A stretch of DNA of 22,171 bases from UBA4742 sp002403895 (GTDB lineage Bacteria > Actinomycetota > Acidimicrobiia > Acidimicrobiales > Acidimicrobilacustridaceae). The stretch lies in assembly GCA_036823295.1 (NCBI GenBank), contig DAISGD010000054.1, forward strand, positions 1-22,171, read 5' to 3'. Of this stretch, positions 1-7,278 are shown in pieces (position 1 is the stretch's first letter; every line of letters begins with the position of its first letter). A model generated the notes under the pieces. It saw only the letters and a list, made by a program, of their open reading frames with translations, was not told the origin of the DNA and did not search any database. Position numbers and translations under genes: made by a program.

Positions 1-150
1 GTCCGAGCCGGCGTCGGGTTCACTGAAAAGCTGACACCACGCCTGGGACCCGTCGAGGATGCCCAGTAGCCAGCGCTGCTGTTGGTCGGCCAGCCAGGCC
101 TGCACCGGCGCCCGGCGGGGGTCGTGCTCGGCGGGCGCCTCGAAGTCCAC
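1..150 (-). CDS. Acyl-CoA dehydrogenase, 5' part only, apparent internal deletion
   Basis: The first 50 codons of a minus-strand gene that runs off the left edge. The motif WCQLFSEPDAGSD is the middle-domain signature of acyl-CoA dehydrogenases, FAD enzymes that oxidise acyl-CoA and pass electrons to ETF. A family-like N-terminus (VDFEAPAEHDP..VQAWLAD) is joined directly to QQQRWLLGILDG, which normally lies just before the signature. Aligned with the intact paralogue at 3211-4461, about 87 residues of the helical N-terminal domain are missing with the frame kept. The GTG at 150 is chosen because it lies 13 nt after the preceding stop and starts at the conserved N-terminus; no in-frame ATG exists. 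It is the last visible gene of the minus-strand operon. It may be a decayed copy, a shortened subunit or an assembly error. The family call is firm; function is doubtful. Confidence 0.72.
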   Translation of the reverse strand, partial: MDFEAPAEHDPRRAPVQAWLADQQQRWLLGILDGSQAWCQLFSEPDAGSD

Positions 151-163
151 GACCGGCCGATTC

Positions 164-1357
164 TCAGAACGTGCTGGCGTCGGTGGGCAGCCCCAGCGCC
201 ACACGGCCCAACACCTCGAGCGTGCGCGACGAGACCATGGCGTGCTGGGTGGCGACGTGGGCGTCGCGGAAGACCCGCTCGAACGCCGCCTGGCGATAGA
301 CGGCGGAGCCACCGGCGGCGTGGTACATCAAGTCGATCGCGGCCGTGGCCCGCAAGGTGGCGTTGGTGGCGGCCAGGCGAAGATCCCGGCGCTCGCCCTC
401 GCCGAGCGGCCCGTGGGCGGCGGCGCTCCACGCGTCGGCCACCTGCTCGCGAACGAAGGCACGGGCCGACCGGAAGGCCGCTTCCGCCTCGGCCACCTCG
501 GCCTGCACCACCGCCCGCTCGGCCAGAGTGCGCCGGCTCTGGGCGGGACGCTTGGCGCCGGCGAGGTCGATGAGCTCGTCATGGGCGCGGCGAGCCAACC
601 CCAACGAGACGGAGCAGACGCCGAGGGCCAGCGCGGCCAGGAACGGGAATCGGTAGAGCGGGGCGTCCACCACCGGATCGCCGTTCTGGGGTTGGGCCCA
701 CCGACCTTCGGGGACGAAGACATCCTCGACCTCATAGTCCGTGCTGCCGGTGGCTCGCATCCCCATCACGTCCCAGGTGTCGAGCAACTCCACCTCGTCG
801 GGTCGGAAGAACACAAATGGCGCGGCCAGCCCGTCCGGCCGTGGCGCACGGTGACCATCAGCGTCGACGACCAGGGTCCCGCCCCCGATCCAGGTGCAGT
901 GATCGGTGCCCGAGCCCCATTGCCAGCGACCGGTGACCCGAAGCCCACCGTCGACCGGGAGCGCCCTCCCCCCGGGCATGGCGAAGCCGCCGGTGCACGA
1001 GACCGCGTCGCCATAGATCTCCGCGGCCCACTCCGCGGGCAGGTGAGCTGACAACAACGCGGTGGTCGCCCCGATCATGGCGCACCACCCGAACGAGCCA
1101 TCCCGATAGGACGCCTCCTCGATGGCATCGAGCACCTCCATGATCCCGAGCTGGTCACCGCCGTAGACCTCGGGCACCCACGCTTGGAAGATCCGGGTGG
1201 CGATGAGGTCGCCGGCCAGGTCGGCAGGCAGATGGCGCAGGGCTTCGCCTTCACGCCAGCGCTGGTCGGCCGCCACGCCGACCACCGACACGGCGGCCAC
1301 GAGCCCGGAATCGGTTGACGACTGCGGGGAGGCGGACGAGAGCGCGATGCTCCGCAC
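164..1357 (-). CDS. Acyl-CoA dehydrogenase-fold flavoprotein, hydroxylase/monooxygenase type
   Basis: A 397-residue protein with the three-part acyl-CoA dehydrogenase fold, resembling the oxygenase components HsaA, DszC and HpaB-like hydroxylases more than true beta-oxidation enzymes. Evidence is the N-terminal VPEVYGGDQLG segment, a middle domain with VTGRWQWGSGTDHCTWI, the WDVMGMRATGSTDYEVEDVFVP motif, and a C-terminus ending LEVLGRVALGLPTDASTF, typical of that group. Such enzymes use reduced flavin supplied by a separate reductase; none is seen here, so substrate and partner are unknown. The GTG start at 1357 gives the longest frame. A TAGGGT hexamer overlaps that GTG, so a downstream GTG (residue 20 or later) may be the true start. 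It follows the LCP gene by about 30 bases on the same strand. An ordinary dehydrogenase role is not excluded. Confidence 0.85.
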   Translation of the reverse strand: MRSIALSSASPQSSTDSGLVAAVSVVGVAADQRWREGEALRHLPADLAGDLIATRIFQAWVPEVYGGDQLGIMEVLDAIEEASYRDGSFGWCAMIGATTALLSAHLPAEWAAEIYGDAVSCTGGFAMPGGRALPVDGGLRVTGRWQWGSGTDHCTWIGGGTLVVDADGHRAPRPDGLAAPFVFFRPDEVELLDTWDVMGMRATGSTDYEVEDVFVPEGRWAQPQNGDPVVDAPLYRFPFLAALALGVCSVSLGLARRAHDELIDLAGAKRPAQSRRTLAERAVVQAEVAEAEAAFRSARAFVREQVADAWSAAAHGPLGEGERRDLRLAATNATLRATAAIDLMYHAAGGSAVYRQAAFERVFRDAHVATQHAMVSSRTLEVLGRVALGLPTDASTF

Positions 1358-1387
1358 CCTAGTGGGGGCCGGTCCTCAGTCGAATGG

Positions 1388-2929
1388 TCAGCCGCAGGAG
1401 ACGCCGTCGGGCGGCTGGCCCGGCACGATACCCACCGGTTCGGTGGTGGCGGGAACAGCCGTGGTGGTGGTGGTGGTGGTGCTCTTGCCACCGGCCGAGG
1501 TGGAGTCGGATGTGCCGACGATCACCCCGGAGTCGTCCACGATGCCGCCGAAGTCCTTGCCCAAGACGAGGCGGACGGTGCCGGCCGAGAGGGTGGAATC
1601 CTCGCTCATCTCCGCACCGCCCTTGATGTGGCGCGCCACCACGTTGGCGTGATCCTGGGCACCGGTGGCGTACTGCACCTTGGTCCGGGAAGTGACCTGA
1701 CCGGAATCCGCCCCGGTCACCACGAAGCCCAGGCTCTGCAGCGCACTCTGGGCCTTGGCCCCGGCGCCGTTGACCCCACCGCTGTTTCGGACCGACAGGG
1801 TGACATCGGCTGGCTTGAGCTGGCTGGCGGCCTTACCGGAGAAGAGGTCGAGGATGGGTTGCGCCCCGCTCTGGTCGAGGCGGAGCACGGCGGCGCCGCC
1901 GTTCGTGGTCCACGGCGTCACCGGCAGCGTGTGGGTCACCATCTGGTCACCGGTGAACGATTTGAACTCGCGGGCAAGGGTGAACATCGTGTCAAAGCTG
2001 AACTTGTCGTCGATGGTCAGGTTCTTGACCCCGGCCTGAAGCAGGTCCTTGGTCCCCAGCACGTCGAGGCTGGAAGCCTGACTGGCGGCCCTGTCGATGA
2101 GCCTGCGCATGAAGTATTGCTGGCGGCTGATCCGACCGAGATCGGCGGTCGGGTCGTCGTGCCAGCGGCCCTTCTCGTAGTACTGGAGGTGGCGGGAGCG
2201 AGCGAAGGCGAGGGCGTTCTCCCCGTCGAGGTTGACGCACCCGGCCGTCTTCACGCTGAGCCCGGAGTTGGTGTCCCGCATGGGTTTGTCGAAGTAGAGC
2301 GACAGCCCGCCGATGGCGTTGACGACATCCTGGAAGCTGGAGAAGTTGACGTCGACGTAGTGGTTGATGGGGATGCCGAAGTCCTGCTGGATGGTGTCGA
2401 TCAAGCGCTGGTGGCCGTTGTCGAGGCTGTAGGCCGTGTTGATGCGCTGGCTGTCGCCGGTTCCCGCGATGGGCACCCACAGGTCGCGAGGAAACGAGAC
2501 CATGTCGACGGTGTGGGCCTTGGGGTCGACCCGCACCACCATGATCGTGTCGGAGCGCTGACCGCCGGTGGGTTCGCTGCCGCCCTTGAACGCCTTGTAG
2601 TTGGGGTCGGATTTGTCGACCACGTCACGGCTGTCGGACCCGACCACCAGGATGTTCTGGGGCTCGTTCGCCCCGGCCTGGGACAGACTCAGCTTCTCTT
2701 TGTTGATCTGGTTGAACTGGTACCAGCCGTAGCCCACAACGCCGATGCCAGCCACGATGGCCACCAGCACCAGAACCCCGGTGCCGAGGATCAGGCGCTG
2801 GACCCACGATCGGCGGCGGCGGCCGACCTTGGTCGGTTCCGGCGCCACCGGTGGATCCTGAAGCGCGCTGGGTGGCTGGGACGGAGACATGAAGATGTTG
2901 AGGCTACTCGGCAGTCCGGTTTCGGTCAT
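1388..2929 (-). CDS. LCP (LytR-CpsA-Psr) family cell-wall glycopolymer ligase
   Basis: A 513-residue membrane-anchored protein. Residues 1-43 are cytoplasmic and basic near the membrane, 44-68 form one transmembrane helix, and about 92-245 form the LCP domain. Visible LCP motifs include NILVVGSDSRD, RSDTIMVVRVDP, SFPRDLWVPI and RINTAY, whose Asp and Arg residues bind the polyprenyl-pyrophosphate substrate. Residues about 378-463 look like the LytR_C domain common in actinobacterial members. The family attaches wall polymers (arabinogalactan or teichoic-type) to peptidoglycan outside the membrane. The ATG at 2929 has a GGAGGG Shine-Dalgarno about 5 nt upstream; a second ATG at residue 14 is less likely. 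The tail carries a run of seven Thr from a (CAC)7 tract. Its position among acyl-CoA dehydrogenase genes is unusual. Confidence 0.93.
   Translation of the reverse strand: MTETGLPSSLNIFMSPSQPPSALQDPPVAPEPTKVGRRRRSWVQRLILGTGVLVLVAIVAGIGVVGYGWYQFNQINKEKLSLSQAGANEPQNILVVGSDSRDVVDKSDPNYKAFKGGSEPTGGQRSDTIMVVRVDPKAHTVDMVSFPRDLWVPIAGTGDSQRINTAYSLDNGHQRLIDTIQQDFGIPINHYVDVNFSSFQDVVNAIGGLSLYFDKPMRDTNSGLSVKTAGCVNLDGENALAFARSRHLQYYEKGRWHDDPTADLGRISRQQYFMRRLIDRAASQASSLDVLGTKDLLQAGVKNLTIDDKFSFDTMFTLAREFKSFTGDQMVTHTLPVTPWTTNGGAAVLRLDQSGAQPILDLFSGKAASQLKPADVTLSVRNSGGVNGAGAKAQSALQSLGFVVTGADSGQVTSRTKVQYATGAQDHANVVARHIKGGAEMSEDSTLSAGTVRLVLGKDFGGIVDDSGVIVGTSDSTSAGGKSTTTTTTTAVPATTEPVGIVPGQPPDGVSCG
1461..1481. repeat. 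(GTG)7 trinucleotide repeat in the LCP gene
   Basis: Seven uninterrupted GTG units on the plus strand, read as ACC codons on the minus strand, encode a Thr run near the C-terminus of the LCP protein, just after its LytR_C-like domain. Copy-number slippage would change tail length without shifting the frame. Confidence 0.9.
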
Positions 2930-2950
2930 CTCACCCTCCGCTGGAGAGGG

Positions 2951-3214
2951 TCAGGACGCTCTGGGCCCCCGGGGTGGGGGGACGCCGTCATCTGGGGGCA
3001 TGTTGGACACCTTGATGAAGGCGAGACCGAGGGCAAACCACACGAATCCGGCCAGAATCGTGGCCCCCCGGTAGCTGGGTCGGACCACGGCGAAGACCCA
3101 CATGATGCCGCCGAGGACCAGCAGCCCCATGCCCCCGATCTTGTAGCCACGGTAGGCCCGCGCCGCGTATTGCTCGGCGGACTCGCCGTCGCGTTGTTGG
3201 CCCCGCAGCCTCAT
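2951..3214 (-). CDS. Small two-helix membrane protein, unknown function
   Basis: An 87-residue protein. A charged N-terminus (about residues 1-26, rich in Arg, Gln and Glu) is followed by two hydrophobic segments at about 28-45 (GMGLLVLGGIMWVFAVV) and 51-68, joined by a short basic loop (RPSYRG), then a Pro-rich tail. The two-helix hairpin is clear; I do not recognise the family. Its ATG overlaps the TGA of the upstream acyl-CoA dehydrogenase as ATGA, which implies translational coupling and a shared mRNA. The LCP gene begins 21 bases after it with its own Shine-Dalgarno. The overlap and a sensible membrane topology make it a real gene. A role linked to the envelope or to the dehydrogenase is only a guess from position. 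Confidence 0.75.
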   Translation of the reverse strand: MRLRGQQRDGESAEQYAARAYRGYKIGGMGLLVLGGIMWVFAVVRPSYRGATILAGFVWFALGLAFIKVSNMPPDDGVPPPRGPRAS

Positions 3215-4461
3215 TTGGTGCCTTCGGTGACCTTGGGTTCCTTGGGGAGGCCCAGGACCCGTTCGCCCACGATGTTGCGCTGGATCTGCGACGTGCCGCC
3301 CCAGATCGTCTCGGACCGGCTCAAGAAGAAGCCGGACTGCAGGACTGATGCGGGGTATTGGTTGCTGGTGCGGCGGGCGCCGTAGCCGGGAACCGATTCT
3401 TCGACGTCAGGGTCGCCAGTGAGGATCTGACCCTCGGTGCCGAGGATGTCGATGGCCAGATTCATGACCTGCTGGTGGTACTCGCTCCAGAACATCTTGT
3501 TGACAGCGCCCAGGGCGGCAACACCGAAGTCTTTCTTCTCCTGTACGACCGAGGTCAGGGTGCGCAAGCCGTTGATCCGCATGATCTGGACCTTCGACCA
3601 CGCCCTCGCAAGATCCTGGCGGACGAAGGGATCGTCGATCTTGCCGTTCTCCCGAGCCTTGTCGATGATGACCTCGAGCTCCTTTTCGAAGCGTCGGTAG
3701 CCGGTGGTGGCTGACGTGCCCCGTTCGAACCCGAGTGTGGTCATGGCGACGTTCCACCCGTTGTTGACCCCGCCCACCACGTTCTCCTTGGGGCAGCGGG
3801 CGTCAGTGAAGAACACCTCGGTGAACTCGGCCGCTCCGTCGACCTGGTGGATGGGCCGGACCTCGATGCCGGGCTGGTCCATGGGACACAGCAGGTACGA
3901 GATGCCCTTGTGCTTCGAGGCCTCGGGGTCGGTGCGGCACAGCACGAAGATGTAGTCAGCCACGAACCCCTGGGTCGTCCAGATCTTCTGGCCGTTGATG
4001 ACCCATTCATCGCCGTCGAGCACCGCCTTGGTGCCCAGGCTGGCCAGATCCGAGCCGGCGTCGGGCTCGCTGAAGCCCTGACACCAGGCGATTTCCCCCG
4101 ACAGGATCTTGGGCAGGAAGAACCTCTTCTGCTCCTCGGTGCCCCACTGCAAGATGGTGGGGCCGACGAGGGTGTCCCCGAAGAAGTCGGCCCGCAGCGG
4201 GGCGCTGGCCTTGGCGAACTCCTCGTGCAGGACCACGGCCTCCATGGTGGACAGACCCTTGCCGCCGTACTCGGTGGGCCAGCTGGCGCAGATCCAGCCG
4301 CCCTCGAACAAGGTGGTGGTCCACTCCTTCTGGAACTGCGCCTTGGCCTCGGCATCCATGGAGAAACCGGGCTCGAACCAGCCATCGGGGAGGTGGTCCT
4401 CGAGCCACTGGCGGATCTCGACACGGAACGCTTCTGCTTCAGCGGGATAGGTCAGGTCCAT
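3211..4461 (-). CDS. Acyl-CoA dehydrogenase (FadE-like, full length)
   Basis: A 416-residue acyl-CoA dehydrogenase, the usual family length. It would introduce the alpha-beta double bond into an acyl-CoA and reduce ETF through FAD. Residues 1-125 are the helical N-domain (WPTEYGGKGLS at 61-71), followed by WCQGFSEPDAGSD (126-138) and the beta domain with INGQKIWTTQG (155-165), then the C-terminal helical domain with IWGGTSQIQRN (386-396). The classical catalytic Glu in the last motif is Gly388. FERG at 245-248 puts Glu246 where isovaleryl-CoA and FadE26-like steroid enzymes hold their base. This suggests a branched or ring-bearing substrate. It is the first gene of the minus-strand operon, with a TetR-type palindrome immediately upstream. 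Confidence 0.95.
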   Translation of the reverse strand: MDLTYPAEAEAFRVEIRQWLEDHLPDGWFEPGFSMDAEAKAQFQKEWTTTLFEGGWICASWPTEYGGKGLSTMEAVVLHEEFAKASAPLRADFFGDTLVGPTILQWGTEEQKRFFLPKILSGEIAWCQGFSEPDAGSDLASLGTKAVLDGDEWVINGQKIWTTQGFVADYIFVLCRTDPEASKHKGISYLLCPMDQPGIEVRPIHQVDGAAEFTEVFFTDARCPKENVVGGVNNGWNVAMTTLGFERGTSATTGYRRFEKELEVIIDKARENGKIDDPFVRQDLARAWSKVQIMRINGLRTLTSVVQEKKDFGVAALGAVNKMFWSEYHQQVMNLAIDILGTEGQILTGDPDVEESVPGYGARRTSNQYPASVLQSGFFLSRSETIWGGTSQIQRNIVGERVLGLPKEPKVTEGTK

Positions 4462-4469
4462 GGCCCTAT

Positions 4470-4487
4470 CTTGACCGATCGGTCAAG
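4470..4487. promoter_or_regulatory. Perfect 18-bp palindrome, probable TetR-family operator
   Basis: CTTGACCGATCGGTCAAG is its own reverse complement over 18 bases. The core ACCGATCGGT matches the ACCGAnCGGT type of site used by PaaR- and FadR-like TetR regulators of acyl-CoA catabolism. It lies 9-26 bases upstream of the acyl-CoA dehydrogenase ATG and would overlap a CAAGAT -10-like hexamer at the proximal edge. Bound repressor would block the promoter, with an acyl-CoA as likely inducer. No TetR gene lies in the window. The palindrome is seen directly; the regulator is inferred. Confidence 0.75.
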
Positions 4488-4512
4488 GAGGAGCGAATGG
4501 GTTGACTCTCCA

Positions 4513-5556
4513 CTAGCCGCAGACGGCGGCGAACACGCGCGCATAGTTCGCGCCCATGACCGCCGTCACCTCGCCGGGCCCCAGCCCCCGGGCGAGCAGA
4601 TGGGCGGCGATGTCGTTGAACTGCCCATAGGCCGTCACCACGGGGCGGTAGTTGGCATCCATATCGGTACCGATCCCCACGTGGTCGACACCGACCAGCT
4701 CGATCAACCGCACGATCTCCGACACATAGCCCGCCAGATCGGCGACCGCGATCCCCGCCGGCCAGGCACCGATGAGACCGCCCGTCGAGGCGACCGCCAG
4801 CGCGTGCTCGTCGCTCAGGAGCCGGGGATGAGACTCCTGACCATGACCCAAGTGGCTGTGCGACAGAACCACCGGGTCGTACGACCGGTCGATCACGTCG
4901 AGGGTCACCTGGTGGGTGGCGTGGGCGAGATCGATCAGCAATCCGAGCCGGTTCATCTCGGTGACCACCTCGGCCCCGAAACCGGTGAGGCCGCCGTGGG
5001 TAACCGGCTCAGTCTGGATGTCCCCCACCTCGTTGACGCGGTAGTGGACGAGCGTCACCGAGCGGACGCCGGCCGCGTGGGCGTCGGCGAGGCCACGCAG
5101 CTGCCCATCGAGGAAGTCGGCTCCTTCGCAGGTGATGATCACCCCGACCAGGCTGTGGCGATGGACATCGGCGAGATCATCGGCATGGCGGATGAGGCGC
5201 ACGGCGGGATGCGCCGTCAACGAGGTCAAAGCCTCGACCTGTCGTTGGTGGTCGGCGACCGCCTCGCCTTCCTCGAAATCACGACCGGCGGTCAGACCGT
5301 TGGCCGTGGCGGTCAACACGACGAGATCAGCCACCGTGGAGAAAGCAACCGTGCTGGCTCCGCTGGCCGCGATCTCCCTCACAGCCGCCGTCGTGCCGTC
5401 GCCGCCGAGAAGGGCCGAGAGCGGCGCGTCAGCTGGGAGACCACCGAGGAAACACCGCCCGGGATGGGCATGGACATCGATCCAGGGGCTCGCCGCCGCC
5501 AACGCGCGGGCCTGCTCAAGATGAGCTCGGCTGGGCTCAGCGGTCGATGTGGTCAT
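4513..5556 (-). CDS. Membrane dipeptidase (peptidase family M19)
   Basis: A 347-residue metal-dependent dipeptidase of the renal dipeptidase type, with an amidohydrolase-like TIM barrel. Visible elements are WIDVHAHPGR (25-34), TCEGADFLDG (142-151, bridging Glu144), IDLAH (208-212, His212), LSHSH (231-235, His233) and GIGTDMDANY (294-303, Asp298). The canonical first metal pair H-x-D reads His29-Ala-His31 here, a substitution I associate with a subgroup of M19 proteins; it may change metal or substrate preference. No signal peptide is visible, so it is probably cytoplasmic. The ATG at 5556 lies 4 bases after the stop of the GT-C gene, indicating cotranscription. The reading frame stays open further upstream, but that part only overlaps the GT-C gene and lacks family similarity. 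Confidence 0.9.
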   Translation of the reverse strand: MTTSTAEPSRAHLEQARALAAASPWIDVHAHPGRCFLGGLPADAPLSALLGGDGTTAAVREIAASGASTVAFSTVADLVVLTATANGLTAGRDFEEGEAVADHQRQVEALTSLTAHPAVRLIRHADDLADVHRHSLVGVIITCEGADFLDGQLRGLADAHAAGVRSVTLVHYRVNEVGDIQTEPVTHGGLTGFGAEVVTEMNRLGLLIDLAHATHQVTLDVIDRSYDPVVLSHSHLGHGQESHPRLLSDEHALAVASTGGLIGAWPAGIAVADLAGYVSEIVRLIELVGVDHVGIGTDMDANYRPVVTAYGQFNDIAAHLLARGLGPGEVTAVMGANYARVFAAVCG

Positions 5557-5560
5557 CCCG

Positions 5561-7222
5561 CTAGTAGTTCTGATCCGGGGGTGGCGCCATCTCGGCACCG
5601 GCCGGTGCCCGGGCCTCGTTGGGTAACTCGTCGGGCGACACCGGCCGATCGGTGAAGACCACGGCGAACTCGCCAGCGTCCACCACCTGATACCCCACCC
5701 CCAATTGGTCGAGAGTGGCCACCAACGCGTCCTTCTGCTCGCCCGGCGACACGACCCAGGCCACCTTGGGGCTGGACTCCACCGCGACCCGGTACTCAGG
5801 AGACCGGTGCGTGCCCGCTGACGGCCGGGCGAGGATTCGCTCGTCGCTCTCGAACACCAGGCGGTAGGCCACCCAGTAGTCGGCATACACGGAGCGAACC
5901 TGGGCGGCATCGAGCGCGGCGATGGCCGGACTGAGATCACCCACCGCGCCGACCTTGAAAAGGGTCCCCGGCGTTTCCGACACCGTGTGCAGCCGGGCCA
6001 GCCCGACCCCCGAAACGGCGACGGCCACCACCAGGAGGGCAGCGGCCGTGCGACGCCCGACGGCCAGGCGAGCGAGTAGCAGGCACAAGAACGGGGCCAG
6101 GAAGTACAGGTAGCGCAGATTGGCCTGGGCCATCACAAACGGGATCAGCGCCAGCAGGAGAGGATAGGCCAGGAACCCGAACGCGTCGGGCGCCGGCACC
6201 CAACGTCCGGTGCGCTCGGCCCCCAGGGCCCCAGCCTGCCGGACGACGGCGGCGCGCAGGGCGACGACGAGACCGACCACAGCCACCAGGTAGGCAGCGA
6301 TGCCCAGCGCGCCGCCGATCCACGCCAGGGTCCCGATGGAGCGGAATCCCATCTCGGCCGGGAGCCCGTGGGTGAAGAACCACCAGACCCTCCCCGGGTA
6401 GCTCCCCGTCTCGGGGAATCCGCCGGAGTCGTGCAAGGCGGGGAAGCCCGACCCCACGTTGGTCACCAGCCAGGGAAGCGCCCCGACGACGGCGACGCCG
6501 AAAACCACGACCAGCCCCCGCCAGGGCGGGAGCTCGACAGCCCGCGTTCGTCCCGGTCGGGCCATGAGCGCCAGGGCCGCCGGAACCAGGAAGTAGATGA
6601 TGTTGGGGCTGGTCCACCACCCGAGCCCGAGAACCAGGCCCAGCGCCGCCCACTGGGGCCACTGGCGACGGATCGGCGCCCAGCCCGCCGGGTCACCGAG
6701 CCGCAGGGCGAGCAGCAGGGCCACCAATCCCAAGGTGAGGGTGGGGACGTAGAACAGCTGCTCGCGCAGGCCAAACCACACGGCGGCCGCCGGCCACACC
6801 CAGGCGAGCAGGCCGGCCACCTTGGCGCTCCCCGCCGGCATCATCCGCCGCGCGCAGCGCCAGACCAAGATGGCGTTGACGACACTCAGGACGATGGTGG
6901 GCACCCGCAGGCCAGGAACTGACGAGCCGAACAGCTTGAGGCTGGCCGCCACCGGTACCAACTCGATGGTCCCGCCGTAGTGCTGGCCCCAGAAGAACGC
7001 CGGGAACGCATCGCCGAGGTGGCGGGCCATCAGCCCGGAGATCACCTCGTCGGAATCGGGCCGGCCGAGCGAGGTGAACAACACGATCGCCCGCAGGACC
7101 ACGCCAGCCAGGATCGACAGGCCGACCAGCCAGGGACCCGGCCAGGCCCTCCCCGAATCGGCCGGCGCGGTGGGGGGCAGGGCTCCCACCTCCTCGGTCG
7201 GTTGCGTGAGGGAGGACGTCAC
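5561..7222 (-). CDS. Multi-pass GT-C type glycosyltransferase (predicted)
   Basis: About 553 residues with roughly ten hydrophobic segments, the first at about 31-50. The loop after that helix carries RPDSDE (Asp56 and Asp58), followed by a stretch with AFFWGQHYGGTIE. An acidic pair in the first extracytoplasmic loop is the catalytic hallmark of GT-C enzymes (GT39/ArnT-like), which move sugars from polyprenyl-phosphate donors to acceptors outside the membrane. A soluble C-terminal domain (about residues 430-553) follows the last helix. Donor and acceptor cannot be told. The GTG at 7222 is chosen because GGTGGGAG lies just upstream and the frame above it runs into the divergent promoter; a longer start is possible. 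It is 4 bases upstream of the dipeptidase gene. Confidence 0.8.
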   Translation of the reverse strand: MTSSLTQPTEEVGALPPTAPADSGRAWPGPWLVGLSILAGVVLRAIVLFTSLGRPDSDEVISGLMARHLGDAFPAFFWGQHYGGTIELVPVAASLKLFGSSVPGLRVPTIVLSVVNAILVWRCARRMMPAGSAKVAGLLAWVWPAAAVWFGLREQLFYVPTLTLGLVALLLALRLGDPAGWAPIRRQWPQWAALGLVLGLGWWTSPNIIYFLVPAALALMARPGRTRAVELPPWRGLVVVFGVAVVGALPWLVTNVGSGFPALHDSGGFPETGSYPGRVWWFFTHGLPAEMGFRSIGTLAWIGGALGIAAYLVAVVGLVVALRAAVVRQAGALGAERTGRWVPAPDAFGFLAYPLLLALIPFVMAQANLRYLYFLAPFLCLLLARLAVGRRTAAALLVVAVAVSGVGLARLHTVSETPGTLFKVGAVGDLSPAIAALDAAQVRSVYADYWVAYRLVFESDERILARPSAGTHRSPEYRVAVESSPKVAWVVSPGEQKDALVATLDQLGVGYQVVDAGEFAVVFTDRPVSPDELPNEARAPAGAEMAPPPDQNY

Positions 7223-7265
7223 GGCATTCAGTCTCCCACCTCGCCGCGGCAGATGTGGGTCCGCG

Positions 7266-7271
7266 TAGGCT
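7266..7271 (+). promoter_or_regulatory. -10 element for a leaderless F420-type flavoprotein mRNA
   Basis: TAGGCT fits the actinobacterial TAnnnT -10 consensus and ends 7 nt before the ATG at 7279, with no Shine-Dalgarno between. That geometry puts the transcription start at or next to the start codon. No clear -35 is visible. Confidence 0.5.
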
Positions 7272-7278
7272 GCCCACC

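Noticed and set aside
1628..3385. A 585-codon open frame on the plus strand opposite the LCP gene and its neighbours
   Set aside because: It is antisense to three well-supported genes, has no recognisable domain, and its Gly/Val/Asp/His-rich composition is typical of a high-GC shadow frame.
3847..5655. A 602-codon plus-strand frame across the acyl-CoA dehydrogenase and dipeptidase
   Set aside because: It crosses the promoter palindrome and two real antisense genes and shows no motif; it is a GC-driven shadow.
5640..5655. GGCCGATCGGTGAAG resembling the TetR-type palindrome
   Set aside because: Only the core matches, symmetry is broken, and it lies inside the GT-C coding sequence.
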